Shown here: positions 28,025-36,835 of the stretch, piece by piece
Layout: every line of letters starts with the position of its first letter
Numbering within the stretch: the stretch's first letter is position 1
Assembly: GCA_019636015.1 (NCBI GenBank)
Contig: JAHBYJ010000001.1
Span: 1,674,001-1,738,000, forward strand
Length of the DNA stretch: 64,000 nt
Source: Parvibaculaceae bacterium
GTDB taxonomy: Bacteria > Pseudomonadota > Alphaproteobacteria > Parvibaculales > Parvibaculaceae
Direction: 5' to 3'
Made by a program: the position numbers and the translations under genes
The notes under the pieces: model-generated
What the model saw: only the letters and a program-made list of their open reading frames with translations
What the model was told of the DNA's origin: nothing
Databases searched by the model: none

Positions 28025-28669
28025 GTGCCCGTGAGCCCGAATATGAGTGTTTCAACTGTGTCCGGCCCGCTGCCGCGCTTTCCCGCTGCGGCGCTCGCGG
28101 CCTGTGTGCTTGCCGCGCCTGCCGAAGCCTCGAAATGGCGCGGACCGGCGGAGGACGACAAGCTCCACGCCGTCACCATTTTCATGGGCGAGGGCACGGA
28201 AGACAATTTCAGCACCGTCGTCGAGAATTTTTTCTATGTGGAGGGCACTTCGGACCATGTGCTTGGGCTCACCGCGTCGCGCCTGCTTGGCTGGTATGGC
28301 GAGTCGCTGAGCTTCGAGGGCGAGCTCATGTATGCCTGGCATCACGGGCGCGAGACCTATCATGAGATCGGCGCCGCCGTTTACGCGCGCTGGCATGAAT
28401 TTCCCTGGAACAACTACGTGGTGACAACGGCGGCGGTGGGCATGGGCCCGTCCTACACCACGGCCTTCCCGCGGCTCGAGCAGCAGCCGGATGGCAGCCG
28501 TTCGCGCACGCTCAACCAGTTCAACCTGCAGGCGACCTTCGCGCTGCCGTCCTATCCGGACGTCTCGCTCGTCACGAGGCTGCAGCACCGCTCCGGCGTC
28601 TTCGGCCTTTTCAATGGCGTGACGGATGCCTCGAACTTCGTGACGGTGGGCCTGCGCTACGACTTCTAG
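28025..28669 (+). CDS. Small outer-membrane beta-barrel-like protein
   Basis: This 214-residue protein has an N-terminal hydrophobic stretch ending in AAPAEASKW, a likely signal peptide. The rest alternates polar and hydrophobic residues and ends in VTVGLRYDF, a terminal aromatic typical of outer-membrane barrels. The late segment QHRSGVFGLFNG recalls the H-x-S motif of PagL-type lipid A deacylases, but the family match is uncertain and the fold could be another small barrel. The start codon is probably at 28025 or an in-frame ATG at 28043. Its stop overlaps by 4 bases the stop of the convergent oxidoreductase gene. Confidence 0.65.
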   Translation: MPVSPNMSVSTVSGPLPRFPAAALAACVLAAPAEASKWRGPAEDDKLHAVTIFMGEGTEDNFSTVVENFFYVEGTSDHVLGLTASRLLGWYGESLSFEGELMYAWHHGRETYHEIGAAVYARWHEFPWNNYVVTTAAVGMGPSYTTAFPRLEQQPDGSRSRTLNQFNLQATFALPSYPDVSLVTRLQHRSGVFGLFNGVTDASNFVTVGLRYDF

Positions 28670-29679
28670 CTCACCTTGATAAGACGCCGGCCGAGATTCT
28701 CACCCTCGAAGAGCCCGATAAAGGCAGCCGCCGATCCCTCGATACCGTCCGACACGTCTTCCGTGTAGGTGAGCTTGCCGTCGTGAATCCACTGGGCCAT
28801 CTCGGCCTGCGCTTCGCGGAACTGCTTGAAATAATCGAAGACGACGAGCCCCTCCATCCGCAACCGGTGCGTGATGAAACGCGTCACATTGCGGATGCCG
28901 ACAAGTTCATTGTCCGCGCGATTGTATTCGCTGACCTGGCCGGAGACGACGATGCGGCCATGCTCTTTCATGTTGAGGATTGCCGCATCGAGCATTTCCG
29001 CGCCGACATTGTCGAAATAGATGTCGACGCCTTCGGGGCAGTGCTCCCTGATGGCGGCTTTCAGGTCCGCGCCGCGATAGGAGAAGCAGGCATCGAAGCC
29101 GAGGCCCTTCACATAGTCGCATTTCTCCTTCGACCCGGCGATACCGACGACCTTGCAGCCCTTCATCTTCGCGATCTGGCCGGCCGTCGCGCCGACGGGA
29201 CCCGCGGCTGAAGAGATCAGCACCGTGTCGCCTTCCTTCGGGCGCCCGAGATCGAGCAATCCGAAATAGGAAGTGAGGCCCGGAATGCCGAGGACGCCGA
29301 TCGCCGCCGTGGGGCGGAGCTTGCCGTGATACATCTCGGGCGGCAGGATCTGCACGCCGCGCCCGTTCGAGATGGCATGCGTCACCCAGCCGAAACCGCC
29401 GGTCACGCGGTCGCCCGGTTTGAATTTCTCGTTCCTCGATTGCTCGACCACGCCCACCATCGCGCTGTCGATGGTCTGGCCGAGGGGAAGCGCCGACGTA
29501 TAGCTGTCGCCGGAGAGCCGCCCGCGCATACCGGGGTCGACGGAGTGATGCTCCGTGCGGATCAGGATCTCATGCTCGCCGATCTCCGGCAGCTCGATCT
29601 CCTCCAGCCGGAAGTTCTCAACCTTCGGCTTTCCCTCCGGCCGCAAGGCCAGCACCCAGCGTTTCGCTTTTGTCGGCAT
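28666..29679 (-). CDS. NADP-dependent medium-chain oxidoreductase (paralog 1)
   Basis: This 337-residue zinc-independent medium-chain reductase belongs to the leukotriene B4 dehydrogenase/curcumin reductase group. It has SVDPGMRGRL near the start, a Rossmann segment AAGPVGATAGQIAK, the NADP-binding GSKEKCDY and YFDNVGAEMLDA. Such enzymes reduce alpha,beta-unsaturated ketones or aldehydes; the substrate here is unknown. GGGGAGGAAG precedes the ATG. Two paralogs lie at 29831-30856 and 35652-36650. Its upstream region carries a palindromic interspersed repeat. Confidence 0.88.
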   Translation of the reverse strand: MPTKAKRWVLALRPEGKPKVENFRLEEIELPEIGEHEILIRTEHHSVDPGMRGRLSGDSYTSALPLGQTIDSAMVGVVEQSRNEKFKPGDRVTGGFGWVTHAISNGRGVQILPPEMYHGKLRPTAAIGVLGIPGLTSYFGLLDLGRPKEGDTVLISSAAGPVGATAGQIAKMKGCKVVGIAGSKEKCDYVKGLGFDACFSYRGADLKAAIREHCPEGVDIYFDNVGAEMLDAAILNMKEHGRIVVSGQVSEYNRADNELVGIRNVTRFITHRLRMEGLVVFDYFKQFREAQAEMAQWIHDGKLTYTEDVSDGIEGSAAAFIGLFEGENLGRRLIKVS

Positions 29680-29715
29680 GATTCTTCCTCCCCGGCTTTA
29701 CTCATTCTCCAAAAC

Positions 29716-29801
29716 GTCATGCCCGGGCTTGACCCGGGCATCCAGAGCCTCCGGCTCCGAGCTTTGTTGCTCTGGATTGCCGGGTCAAGCCCGGCAATGA
29801 C
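29716..29801. repeat. Palindromic interspersed repeat, full copy
   Basis: The two ends are an imperfect inverted pair of about 34 bases: GTCATGCCCGGGCTTGACCC at 29716 and its near complement ending in AATGAC at 29801. Each arm also contains its own small hairpin (CCCGGGCTTGACCCGGG; CCGGGTCAAGCCCGG). A half-copy of the same sequence lies at 41717-41740. Such intergenic palindromes occur in many copies in alphaproteobacterial genomes. Confidence 0.8.
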
Positions 29802-29830
29802 GATCAGTGGGTGTTGAAAAATGGCCTTCG

Positions 29831-30856
29831 TCACACTGCTTTGTCGGGGCCGATCTTCACCAGCATCTTGCCGAAATTCGCGCCCTTGAAGAGATTGAGG
29901 AAGGCCTTGGGTGCATTCTCGATACCGTCTTCCACCGTCTCTTCCCACTTCATCTTGCCGCCCTGAATGAGCGGGCCCATCTCGGCATAGAACTCGCCGA
30001 TATGCTGGAAATAGTTGGAGACGATGAAGCCCTTGAGCGTCAGGCTCTTGCCGACGATCTGGATGAGGTTCGTCGGGCCGGGGCGTGGCGTGGTGTCGTT
30101 ATACTGCTCGATCATGCCGCACATCGCTGCGCGTCCGTTCGGACGCATGGCATTGATCGCCGCTTCGAGATGCGCACCGCCGACATTCTCGAAATAGACG
30201 TCGATGCCTTTCGGGAAGGCATCTGCCACCGCCTTGGTGAGATCGCCGCAGGTCTTGTAGTTGATGGCCTTGTCGATGCCGGCGACGTCGGTAAGCCATT
30301 TGCACTTCTCGTCCGAGCCGGCCGAGCCCACCACATAGCAACCATGCGCCTTGGCGAGCTGGCAGACGACGGCGCCCACCGCACCGGAGGCGGCGGAGAC
30401 GAACACGGTATCGCCATCCTTGAGGCCCGCCACCTTGAAGAGACCGGCCCAGGCCGTCATGCCCGGCATGCCGAGCACGCCGAGGTATGCCTCGACGGGC
30501 CCGAGCGACGGGTCGACAGGTGTGAAACCTTCGGCGGGGCCGGTCGCATATTCGCGCCAGCCGAGCATGTGGTTCACATAGGTGCCGACCTTCAGCTTGT
30601 CGCTTTTCGATTCCACCACCTGGCCGATCGCGCCGCCTTCAAGCGGCTTTCCGATCTGGAACGGCGGCACATAGCTCTCGCGGTCCATCATGCGCCCGCG
30701 CATATAAGGGTCGACCGACATCCAGATGTTGCGCACGAGCACTTCGCCATCGCCGGGCTGGCGTACATCGGCCGTCGCGAGTTCGAAATCGCTGTCCTTC
30801 GGCATGCCGACGGGCCGCGCCTTCAACCTGATTTCCTTAGAGGTGAGATTGCTCAT
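29831..30856 (-). CDS. NADP-dependent medium-chain oxidoreductase (paralog 2)
   Basis: This 341-residue member of the same reductase family has SVDPYMRGRM, the Rossmann segment SGAVGAVVCQLAKAHGC, GSDEKCKWL and YFENVGGAHLEA. The frame is open to 30871, but the ATG at 30856 follows GGAGGACC at the right distance and is preferred. It probably reduces activated double bonds using NADPH. A 24-base leader element 29 bases upstream is nearly identical to one before paralog 3. Confidence 0.88.
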   Translation of the reverse strand: MSNLTSKEIRLKARPVGMPKDSDFELATADVRQPGDGEVLVRNIWMSVDPYMRGRMMDRESYVPPFQIGKPLEGGAIGQVVESKSDKLKVGTYVNHMLGWREYATGPAEGFTPVDPSLGPVEAYLGVLGMPGMTAWAGLFKVAGLKDGDTVFVSAASGAVGAVVCQLAKAHGCYVVGSAGSDEKCKWLTDVAGIDKAINYKTCGDLTKAVADAFPKGIDVYFENVGGAHLEAAINAMRPNGRAAMCGMIEQYNDTTPRPGPTNLIQIVGKSLTLKGFIVSNYFQHIGEFYAEMGPLIQGGKMKWEETVEDGIENAPKAFLNLFKGANFGKMLVKIGPDKAV

Positions 30857-30883
30857 TGGGGGGTCCTCCACCGTTTCGAGATT

Positions 30884-30907
30884 TTCGTTGGGGAGGAGCC
30901 TAGCTGC
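30884..30907 (-). promoter_or_regulatory. Leader element shared by oxidoreductase paralogs 2 and 3
   Basis: On the minus strand this reads GGCAGCTAGGCTCCTCCCCA followed by ACGA, 27-50 bases before the start of paralog 2. The same element with one deletion and two substitutions is at 36676-36698 before paralog 3. It could be a shared operator or promoter, or remnant homology from duplication. Confidence 0.5.
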
Positions 30908-30973
30908 CTTTGACCTGCGGTGGAAGCGAACCGGCCTCCGCCGGTGAACAACAGGTTGTGAAGGGATGAACGG

Positions 30974-32329
30974 TCAGCTCCGCCAGCCGCCGCCCAGCGC
31001 CACGAAAAGGTCCACCGCCGTCGTATAGCGGGCGAGCTTCGCATCCGCCGCACTGTTCCGCGCGGAAAGCCAGGTGCGCTGCGCATCGAGCACCGAGATG
31101 AGATCGCTCGCGCCCGCGCGGTAGCGTGCTTCCGCCAGCTCATAGGCTCTGGCCGCTTCCTCCGCCGCGACATTCAGGAGACGCTCCCGCTCCGCCGTTG
31201 CCTCGACATTGACGAGCGCATTCTCGACCTCGCCGAAGGAATTGAGAACGGTAAGTTGATAGCTTGCCGCAAGCTCCCGCTGCCGTGCATTGGCCGATTG
31301 CAGGTTTCCTTCGAGCGAGCCGCCCGAAAAGATCGGCGCGAGAAGCGAGGCCCCGGCCGAAGTCAGCGTTTCGGCGGGAGAGGCGGTGGCAAAGCTCCGC
31401 GAAAGCGAGGCCGTGAGATCGAGGCTGGGAAAGAAAGCGGCCCGCGCCGCGCCGATATCGGCATTCGCTGCCATGAGGCGCGCCTCCGAACTTTTGATGT
31501 CGGGCCGCCGTTCCAGCAGGTCGGAGGGCTGCCCCGCCGCGATGGCGGGCAGCGTTACGCGCGCCAGTGTTTCGCCCGCGACGCCAAAATTGCCGGGCAC
31601 GCGGCCGATGAGAATGGCGAGGGCATTCTGCTGCGCGGCGAGGCTCGCGCGCAGCGAGGGCAGACCAGCCTCGATGCTGGCAACGGTGTTGCGTTGCTGC
31701 GCCAGGTCGAGGCCGGAAATGCTGCCTGCATTGTAGCGTGCCTCGACGATATCGAGCGTCCCGCGCGCCGCCGCGAGCGACTCTTCGGCGATTGCGACCT
31801 GATCCTTGAGCGTGAGAATGTTGAAATAGGCGGCCGCGACCTGTGCCTGCACGAGCAGCGCCGTTGTCTCCTTGTCGTAGGCGGTCGCATCGAGCGAGAA
31901 GCGGGCTGCATCCGCCTGATTGCGATAGCGGCCCCAGATGTCGAGCGCATAGCCCGCCGAAAGTCCGATATCGGCGCTCTCGCGGGAGGAGCCGCCATCC
32001 GTCGCCCGCGTCGAGGCGCCGCCGCTGCCGGAGACTTGTGGCAGCAGGGAAGAGCCCGCCGCGCGCGCCGCACCCCGGGCCTGTTCGATCCTTGCAAGCG
32101 CCTGCACGATGTCGAGATTCTGCGCCAGCGCCATTTGCATCAGAAGCGTGAGCTCGGGATCGCCGAAGGATGTCCACCATTCGGCGCTCACCTGAGCGCC
32201 CGCGGATTGCGGCCCGCTCCAGCTTGCCGCGGCGCCAGTCTGGGGGCGCTCATAGTCCGGGGCCATGGAGCAGGCGGCAAGCGCAAGCGCAGCGGCGAGA
32301 AGAGAGACGTGGCGGATATATGTCTTCAT
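30974..32329 (-). CDS. NodT-family outer-membrane efflux lipoprotein
   Basis: This 451-residue protein starts with a lipoprotein signal (lipobox LAAC, C20), followed by PDYERP, the hallmark of NodT/OprM-type factors. Two OEP repeats form the TolC-like barrel/tunnel, with LDLAQQRNTVA and LLERRPDI conserved segments. It should provide the outer-membrane channel for the MacAB-type pump encoded just upstream. The ATG at 32329 lies 5 bases after the macB stop with GGAGTAG as ribosome site. The longer frame back to 32539 is antisense-like and lies inside macB. Confidence 0.92.
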   Translation of the reverse strand: MKTYIRHVSLLAAALALAACSMAPDYERPQTGAAASWSGPQSAGAQVSAEWWTSFGDPELTLLMQMALAQNLDIVQALARIEQARGAARAAGSSLLPQVSGSGGASTRATDGGSSRESADIGLSAGYALDIWGRYRNQADAARFSLDATAYDKETTALLVQAQVAAAYFNILTLKDQVAIAEESLAAARGTLDIVEARYNAGSISGLDLAQQRNTVASIEAGLPSLRASLAAQQNALAILIGRVPGNFGVAGETLARVTLPAIAAGQPSDLLERRPDIKSSEARLMAANADIGAARAAFFPSLDLTASLSRSFATASPAETLTSAGASLLAPIFSGGSLEGNLQSANARQRELAASYQLTVLNSFGEVENALVNVEATAERERLLNVAAEEAARAYELAEARYRAGASDLISVLDAQRTWLSARNSAADAKLARYTTAVDLFVALGGGWRS

Positions 32330-32334
32330 TGTAT

Positions 32335-34290
32335 CTACTCCGACGCGAGCGCAACCACGGGGTCGAGCCGCGCCGCCTTGCGCGCCGGCAGATAGCCGAA
32401 TACGAGCCCCGTTAGCACCGCGCAGCTGAAAGCGAGAATCGAGGGCATGGGATTGATCGAGATATTGAGCCCCACACCCGACAGCAGTTGTGCGACGGAA
32501 AGCCCGAGCAGAAGGCCGATCAACCCGCCCACGCCGCATACTACCAACGCCTCCGTGTTGAACTGCACGAGGATGTTGTTCATGCGCGCGCCGGTTGCCA
32601 TGCGTATGCCGATTTCCCGCGTCCGCTCCGTCACGCTCACCAGCATGATGTTCATCACGCCGATGCCGCCGACGAGAAGCGAAATGGCGGCGACCGAGCC
32701 GAGCAGGATCGTCATCGTGTTGGACATGCTCTCAAGCGTTTCCAGCATCGAGGCAGTGTTGCGGATCTGGAAGTCTTCCGTCCGGTGCCGCGCGAGGAGA
32801 AGCGCATGAATTGCCTCTTCCGTTTCGGTCACACGGTTTGAATCCGCCACCTTCACGGTGATGGAATTCGCATATTGCCGCCCGAAGAGCCGCATGAAGC
32901 CCGTGGTCAGCGGCACGAAGGCGACATCGTCCTGATCGCGGCCGAAAGCGGCGGCGCCCTTGGGCTCCATCACGCCCGCAACCTCGAAGGGGATGTTGCC
33001 GACCAGAACATACTGGCCGACCGCCTCTTCTCCGTTCGGAAAGAGCGCATTGACGACCGTCTGGCCGAGCACGATCACCGGCGCATAGCCGTTGAGGTCC
33101 GTATCCGTGAAGAAGCCGCCTCGGCCGGTATTCCAGTCCCGCACGAGGGTCATTTCAGGCCATGTGCCTTCGATCTGCGTGCGATAGTCGACATTGCCGA
33201 AGCGCAGCGTGCTCGATGTACTGCGTTCGGCCACCACGGCAACCACATTGTCGATCTCGCGGATGGCCTCGGCATCTGCCGTGGTCAGTGTCGCGATGTC
33301 GCCGCTTGAGCGGATGCCCGGCGCGCCGGGCCGCACGACCAGCAGGTTGGTTCCCATGCTCTGCATGGAAGAGACGATGTTTTCCTTGCTGCCGTCGCCG
33401 ATTGCGAGCATCACCACCACCGCTGCGACACCGATCACCACACCGAGCAAGGTGAGCGCCGTACGAAAAATATTGGCGCGGAGCGAGCGGAACGCCATCT
33501 TCACGGCTTCGGCGATCTCCGCCTGGATAACGAAGCCGTGCCCGGCAAGCGGCTCGTCCGCGGGTGCGCTCCCCTGCGCAGGTTTCGCGCCGCTGTCGGA
33601 CACGATCTTGCCGTCGCTGATCTGGATGAGCCGGTCGGCATGGGCGGCGACTTCCGCGTCGTGGGTGATGAGGAGGACGGTCCGCCCCTCGCGGTTGAGT
33701 TCCTTCAGAACGTTCAGCACATCGGCGCCGCTTTGCGTATCGAGCGCGCCGGTCGGTTCGTCGGCAAGGATCACATCGGCGCCGTTCATCAGCGCCCGGG
33801 CGATGGAGACGCGTTGCTGCTGGCCGCCCGAAAGCTCGCCCGGCCGGTGTGCCGCACGCTCGCCCATGCCGAGCCGTGCAAGCAGGCCCTTCGCGCGCTC
33901 GTGCCGTTCGGCGCGCGTCGTTCCCGCATAGATGGCGGGGAGCTCCACATTCTCCGCTGCGGTCATGGTGGAGAGCAGGTTGTAGCGCTGGAACACGAAG
34001 CCGAATGTGTCGCGCCGCAGCGCTGCCAGCTCGTCGCTCGTCAGCGCGGCAACATTCGTGCCGGCCACCTCGTAGCTGCCGCCGGTCGGGCGGTCGAGGC
34101 AGCCGAGAATATTCATCAGCGTCGATTTGCCTGAACCCGACTGCCCCATGATGGCGACGAATTCGCCGCGCCTTATCGTCAGCGACACGCCATCCAGCGC
34201 GCGCACTTCCTGTCCGCCGGTGCGGTAGACCTTCGTGACGTCCTTGAGTTCGATCAGCGGCGTTTTCGCCGGAGGGTTCGGTGCATGCAT
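32335..34290 (-). CDS. macB: MacB-type ABC transporter, ATPase-permease fusion
   Basis: This roughly 651-residue protein has an N-terminal ATPase with Walker [10 protein letters not shown], signature [15 protein letters not shown] and Walker [14 protein letters not shown]1 (near residue 275), a periplasmic MacB_PCD domain and a C-terminal FtsX region with three TM helices follow. MacB drives efflux of macrolides, siderophores or peptides as a mechanotransmission pump with MacA and a TolC-like channel; the cargo here is unknown. The start may be ATG 34290 or the GTG at 34302, directly after the macA stop; AGAGG precedes both. Confidence 0.92.
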   Translation of the reverse strand: MHAPNPPAKTPLIELKDVTKVYRTGGQEVRALDGVSLTIRRGEFVAIMGQSGSGKSTLMNILGCLDRPTGGSYEVAGTNVAALTSDELAALRRDTFGFVFQRYNLLSTMTAAENVELPAIYAGTTRAERHERAKGLLARLGMGERAAHRPGELSGGQQQRVSIARALMNGADVILADEPTGALDTQSGADVLNVLKELNREGRTVLLITHDAEVAAHADRLIQISDGKIVSDSGAKPAQGSAPADEPLAGHGFVIQAEIAEAVKMAFRSLRANIFRTALTLLGVVIGVAAVVVMLAIGDGSKENIVSSMQSMGTNLLVVRPGAPGIRSSGDIATLTTADAEAIREIDNVVAVVAERSTSSTLRFGNVDYRTQIEGTWPEMTLVRDWNTGRGGFFTDTDLNGYAPVIVLGQTVVNALFPNGEEAVGQYVLVGNIPFEVAGVMEPKGAAAFGRDQDDVAFVPLTTGFMRLFGRQYANSITVKVADSNRVTETEEAIHALLLARHRTEDFQIRNTASMLETLESMSNTMTILLGSVAAISLLVGGIGVMNIMLVSVTERTREIGIRMATGARMNNILVQFNTEALVVCGVGGLIGLLLGLSVAQLLSGVGLNISINPMPSILAFSCAVLTGLVFGYLPARKAARLDPVVALASE

Positions 34291-34304
34291 GGCGGCCACC
34301 ACCT

Positions 34305-35534
34305 CTAGAGGAAGCCCATGCGCCGCGTGCGCCCGCCACCCGCACCGCCTGCCGGTGCGTCGGCGGATGTGACGCCCGTCACCACAAGGTCGCCTTCCGC
34401 CAGGCCGGAAAGAATCTCGACATTCATGCGGTTGGCGATACCGGTTTCCACCTCTTGCTCGCGGGGTCCGCGATCCGTCATCACGCTGACATAGGATTTG
34501 CCATCGCGCCCTTCGCTGACCGCACCGACCGGGACGATGATCGCATCTTCGGAACGGCCGAGGACGAAGAAGACCTGTGCCGTCATGTCCTTCATCAGCC
34601 GCCCATCCGGATTGGCTATATCGACGAGCACGGTGAAGAGCACCACCTCGTTGACGATCTCGGGCGTCGGCAGGACCTGCCTCACGGTCGAGTTCCAGCG
34701 CTCCTGCGGCGCACCGAGCGTGGTGAAGTAGACCGGCATACCGGCCTTGAGCTTGCCGACATCGGCTTCCGCCACCTGCGCCTCGACCGTCATGGTCGCG
34801 AGGTCCGACACCGTCATGATGGTCGGCGCCGTCTGGTTTGCATTGAGCGTCTGTCCCTTGAGCGCCACCTGTGCCGTCACCGTGCCGTCGATGGGTGCAT
34901 AGATTTTCGTGAAGCCGAGATTTGTCTCGCCGCCTTCGAGCGTCGATTTCTGTTGTTCGATCTGTGCCTTCAGCGAACCGATCCGCGCGGCGATCGTCTT
35001 CACGCTAGTCTCGGTCGTGTCGAGCGCCTCGCGGCTCACGGCATCGATCTTCGCGAGGTCGAGATTGCGCGCATGCTGCCGCCGCGCAAGCACGAGTTCG
35101 GCCTCCGCGCCGGACAGCTGCGACTCGAGGTCCGACAACCGGGCGCGGGCCGCGGCCACTTCCGTTTCGTAGACCTTGGCGTCGATCTCGGCGAGGAGGT
35201 CGCCCTGCTTCACCTCGTCTCCCACCTCGACATGGACTTCCTTGAGTTGGCCCGATACCTGCGCGCCCACATCGACATAGTTTTTCGGCTGCAACGATCC
35301 GAGCGCCGTCACGGTCTGTTCGATCGTGCCGCGCGCAGCCGTCGCCGTGCGGTAGCTCACCTCACTGCCGCCGAAAAAGAGGCTGGAAACGAGCCAATAG
35401 AGGAGGAGGGCCGTGACCGCCAGCGCCCCCCAGCGGGCAGGTGCAGGGAACCCGCTCCAGATGGTCCTCGCCTGGCCGGCAATTTTCGAAGCGCTGCTCC
35501 GGCGCCGGTCCTGGGTGTCGCTTTCGTAGCTCAT
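34305..35534 (-). CDS. macA: MacA-type periplasmic adaptor
   Basis: This 409-residue HlyD/RND-type adaptor has an N-terminal TM helix ([20 protein letters not shown]), a split lipoyl domain ([20 protein letters not shown] and later [11 protein letters not shown]), a long alpha-hairpin with heptads, and beta-barrel and membrane-proximal domains. It ends in a Gly/Arg-rich tail. It links the inner-membrane MacB to the outer channel. The ATG at 35534 is preferred to a GTG at 35564. First gene of the macA-macB-nodT operon; a strong hairpin precedes it. Confidence 0.9.
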   Translation of the reverse strand: MSYESDTQDRRRSSASKIAGQARTIWSGFPAPARWGALAVTALLLYWLVSSLFFGGSEVSYRTATAARGTIEQTVTALGSLQPKNYVDVGAQVSGQLKEVHVEVGDEVKQGDLLAEIDAKVYETEVAAARARLSDLESQLSGAEAELVLARRQHARNLDLAKIDAVSREALDTTETSVKTIAARIGSLKAQIEQQKSTLEGGETNLGFTKIYAPIDGTVTAQVALKGQTLNANQTAPTIMTVSDLATMTVEAQVAEADVGKLKAGMPVYFTTLGAPQERWNSTVRQVLPTPEIVNEVVLFTVLVDIANPDGRLMKDMTAQVFFVLGRSEDAIIVPVGAVSEGRDGKSYVSVMTDRGPREQEVETGIANRMNVEILSGLAEGDLVVTGVTSADAPAGGAGGGRTRRMGFL

Positions 35535-35579
35535 GGGCTCGCGGTCTCTCCGATACGTCCCCACATCATATAACGGACA

Positions 35580-35614
35580 AGGGCGCCCCTTCCGTCGCCG
35601 GAAGTGGGCGCCCT
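35580..35614. repeat. Strong hairpin between oxidoreductase 3 and macA
   Basis: AGGGCGCCC-CTTCCG (35580-35594) pairs with CGGAAG-T-GGGCGCCCT (35599-35614): a 15-bp stem with a one-base bulge and a TCGC loop. It sits between the stop of the upstream minus-strand oxidoreductase (35652) and the start of macA (35534). No T-run follows on either strand, so it may be a weak terminator, a processing site or a regulator target. Confidence 0.65.
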
Positions 35615-35651
35615 GCCTGAAAATTGGCTGGAACCCGTGGATGTCAACCCG

Positions 35652-36650
35652 TCACGAAACCCTGACCATCCGTTTGCCGATATTGTCGCCGGCAAGAAGT
35701 CCGACCAGCGCCTTGGGCGTGCTCTCGAGCCCGTCCATGATGTCTTCCTTCACCTTGAGCTTGCCGGAGGCCACCCAGCCCTGAAGTTCCGTAAGCGCCC
35801 CGTCGTGCTTGTCCTGATAATCCATCACGATGAAGCCCTGCATGGTGAGCCGCTTCACGACGACGAGACCCGGAATGCCACGCGGGCCGTGCGCGGGCGC
35901 CGCGCCGTCATATTGCGATACCGCCCCGCAACAGGCGATGCGGCCGTAATTGTTCATGCCGAAGAGGACGGCCTCCAGAATGTCGCCGCCGACATTGTCG
36001 AAATAGACGTCGATGCCGTTCGGCGCCGCTTTGCGAAGCGCCTTGCCCACCGGTTCGGCCTTATAGTCGATGGCGGCGTCGAAGCCGAGTTCATCGGTGA
36101 GGAGCTTGCACTTCGATGCACCGCCAGCGATGCCGATGACGTTGCAGCCCTTGATCTTGGCGATCTGGCCGACGATCGTGCCGACGGAACCCGCCGCCGC
36201 GGAAACGACCACCGTGTCGCCTGCCTTCGGCTTGCCGACTTCCAGCAGCCCGAAATAGGCAGTGAGCCCGGCAATGCCATAGACGCTGAGAAGATGCGAC
36301 AGCGGTTCCATTTTCGGCAGCTTCTGCGCTGTCTTCGCGGGCACCGCGGCATAGTCCTGCCAGCCCGTATCGGCGAAGACGAGATCGCCCTTGGCAAAGC
36401 CCGGCGCCTTCGCCTCGACCACCTCGGAGACTGAGCCGCCCGCCATCACCGTCCCGGCATTCACCGCCGAGCGATAGGTCGCGCCCTGCATCCAGGCCCG
36501 GTTCGCCGCATCGAGAGAGATGAGCTTCGTCCTGAGCAACAATTCGCCATCCTTCACTTCGGGCACGCTGCCTTCGCTCAGTTTGAAGTGGCTTTCGGCA
36601 AGTTTTCCCTGCGGTGTTTCGGTCAGCAGGATCTGGCGGTTCTGGGTCAT
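35652..36650 (-). CDS. NADP-dependent medium-chain oxidoreductase (paralog 3)
   Basis: This 332-residue member of the reductase family has SLDAANRAWM replacing the usual SVDPYMRGRM, the Rossmann segment AAAGSVGTIVGQIAK, GGASKCKLL and YFDNVGGDILEA. The altered N-terminal motif sets it apart from paralogs 1 and 2 and may mean another substrate. GAGGAGGACCCT gives a strong ribosome site before ATG 36650. It lies upstream of macA in the same direction, separated by 117 bases and a strong hairpin. Confidence 0.87.
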   Translation of the reverse strand: MTQNRQILLTETPQGKLAESHFKLSEGSVPEVKDGELLLRTKLISLDAANRAWMQGATYRSAVNAGTVMAGGSVSEVVEAKAPGFAKGDLVFADTGWQDYAAVPAKTAQKLPKMEPLSHLLSVYGIAGLTAYFGLLEVGKPKAGDTVVVSAAAGSVGTIVGQIAKIKGCNVIGIAGGASKCKLLTDELGFDAAIDYKAEPVGKALRKAAPNGIDVYFDNVGGDILEAVLFGMNNYGRIACCGAVSQYDGAAPAHGPRGIPGLVVVKRLTMQGFIVMDYQDKHDGALTELQGWVASGKLKVKEDIMDGLESTPKALVGLLAGDNIGKRMVRVS

Positions 36651-36675
36651 AGGGTCCTCCTCGGAGCTTGTTTTG

Positions 36676-36698
36676 TCGTTGGGGCGAGCCTAGCCGCC
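36676..36698 (-). promoter_or_regulatory. Leader element shared by oxidoreductase paralogs 3 and 2
   Basis: On the minus strand this reads GGCGGCTAGGCTCGCCCCAA followed by CGA, ending 26 bases before the start of paralog 3. It matches the element at 30884-30907 at nearly the same distance from its start codon. Confidence 0.5.
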
Positions 36699-36835
36699 CG
36701 CCGCGCCGGGCGCACCCGCCAAAGCCGCTTCCCGCCGTTCACGCCTGAACTATTGTGAGTGCGCCCCTCAACGGCTAAAACCGCGAGGCCGAATCCCCAT
36801 ATGTTGGGGCCTAACCGCCCGGATTTGCTTCAAAA

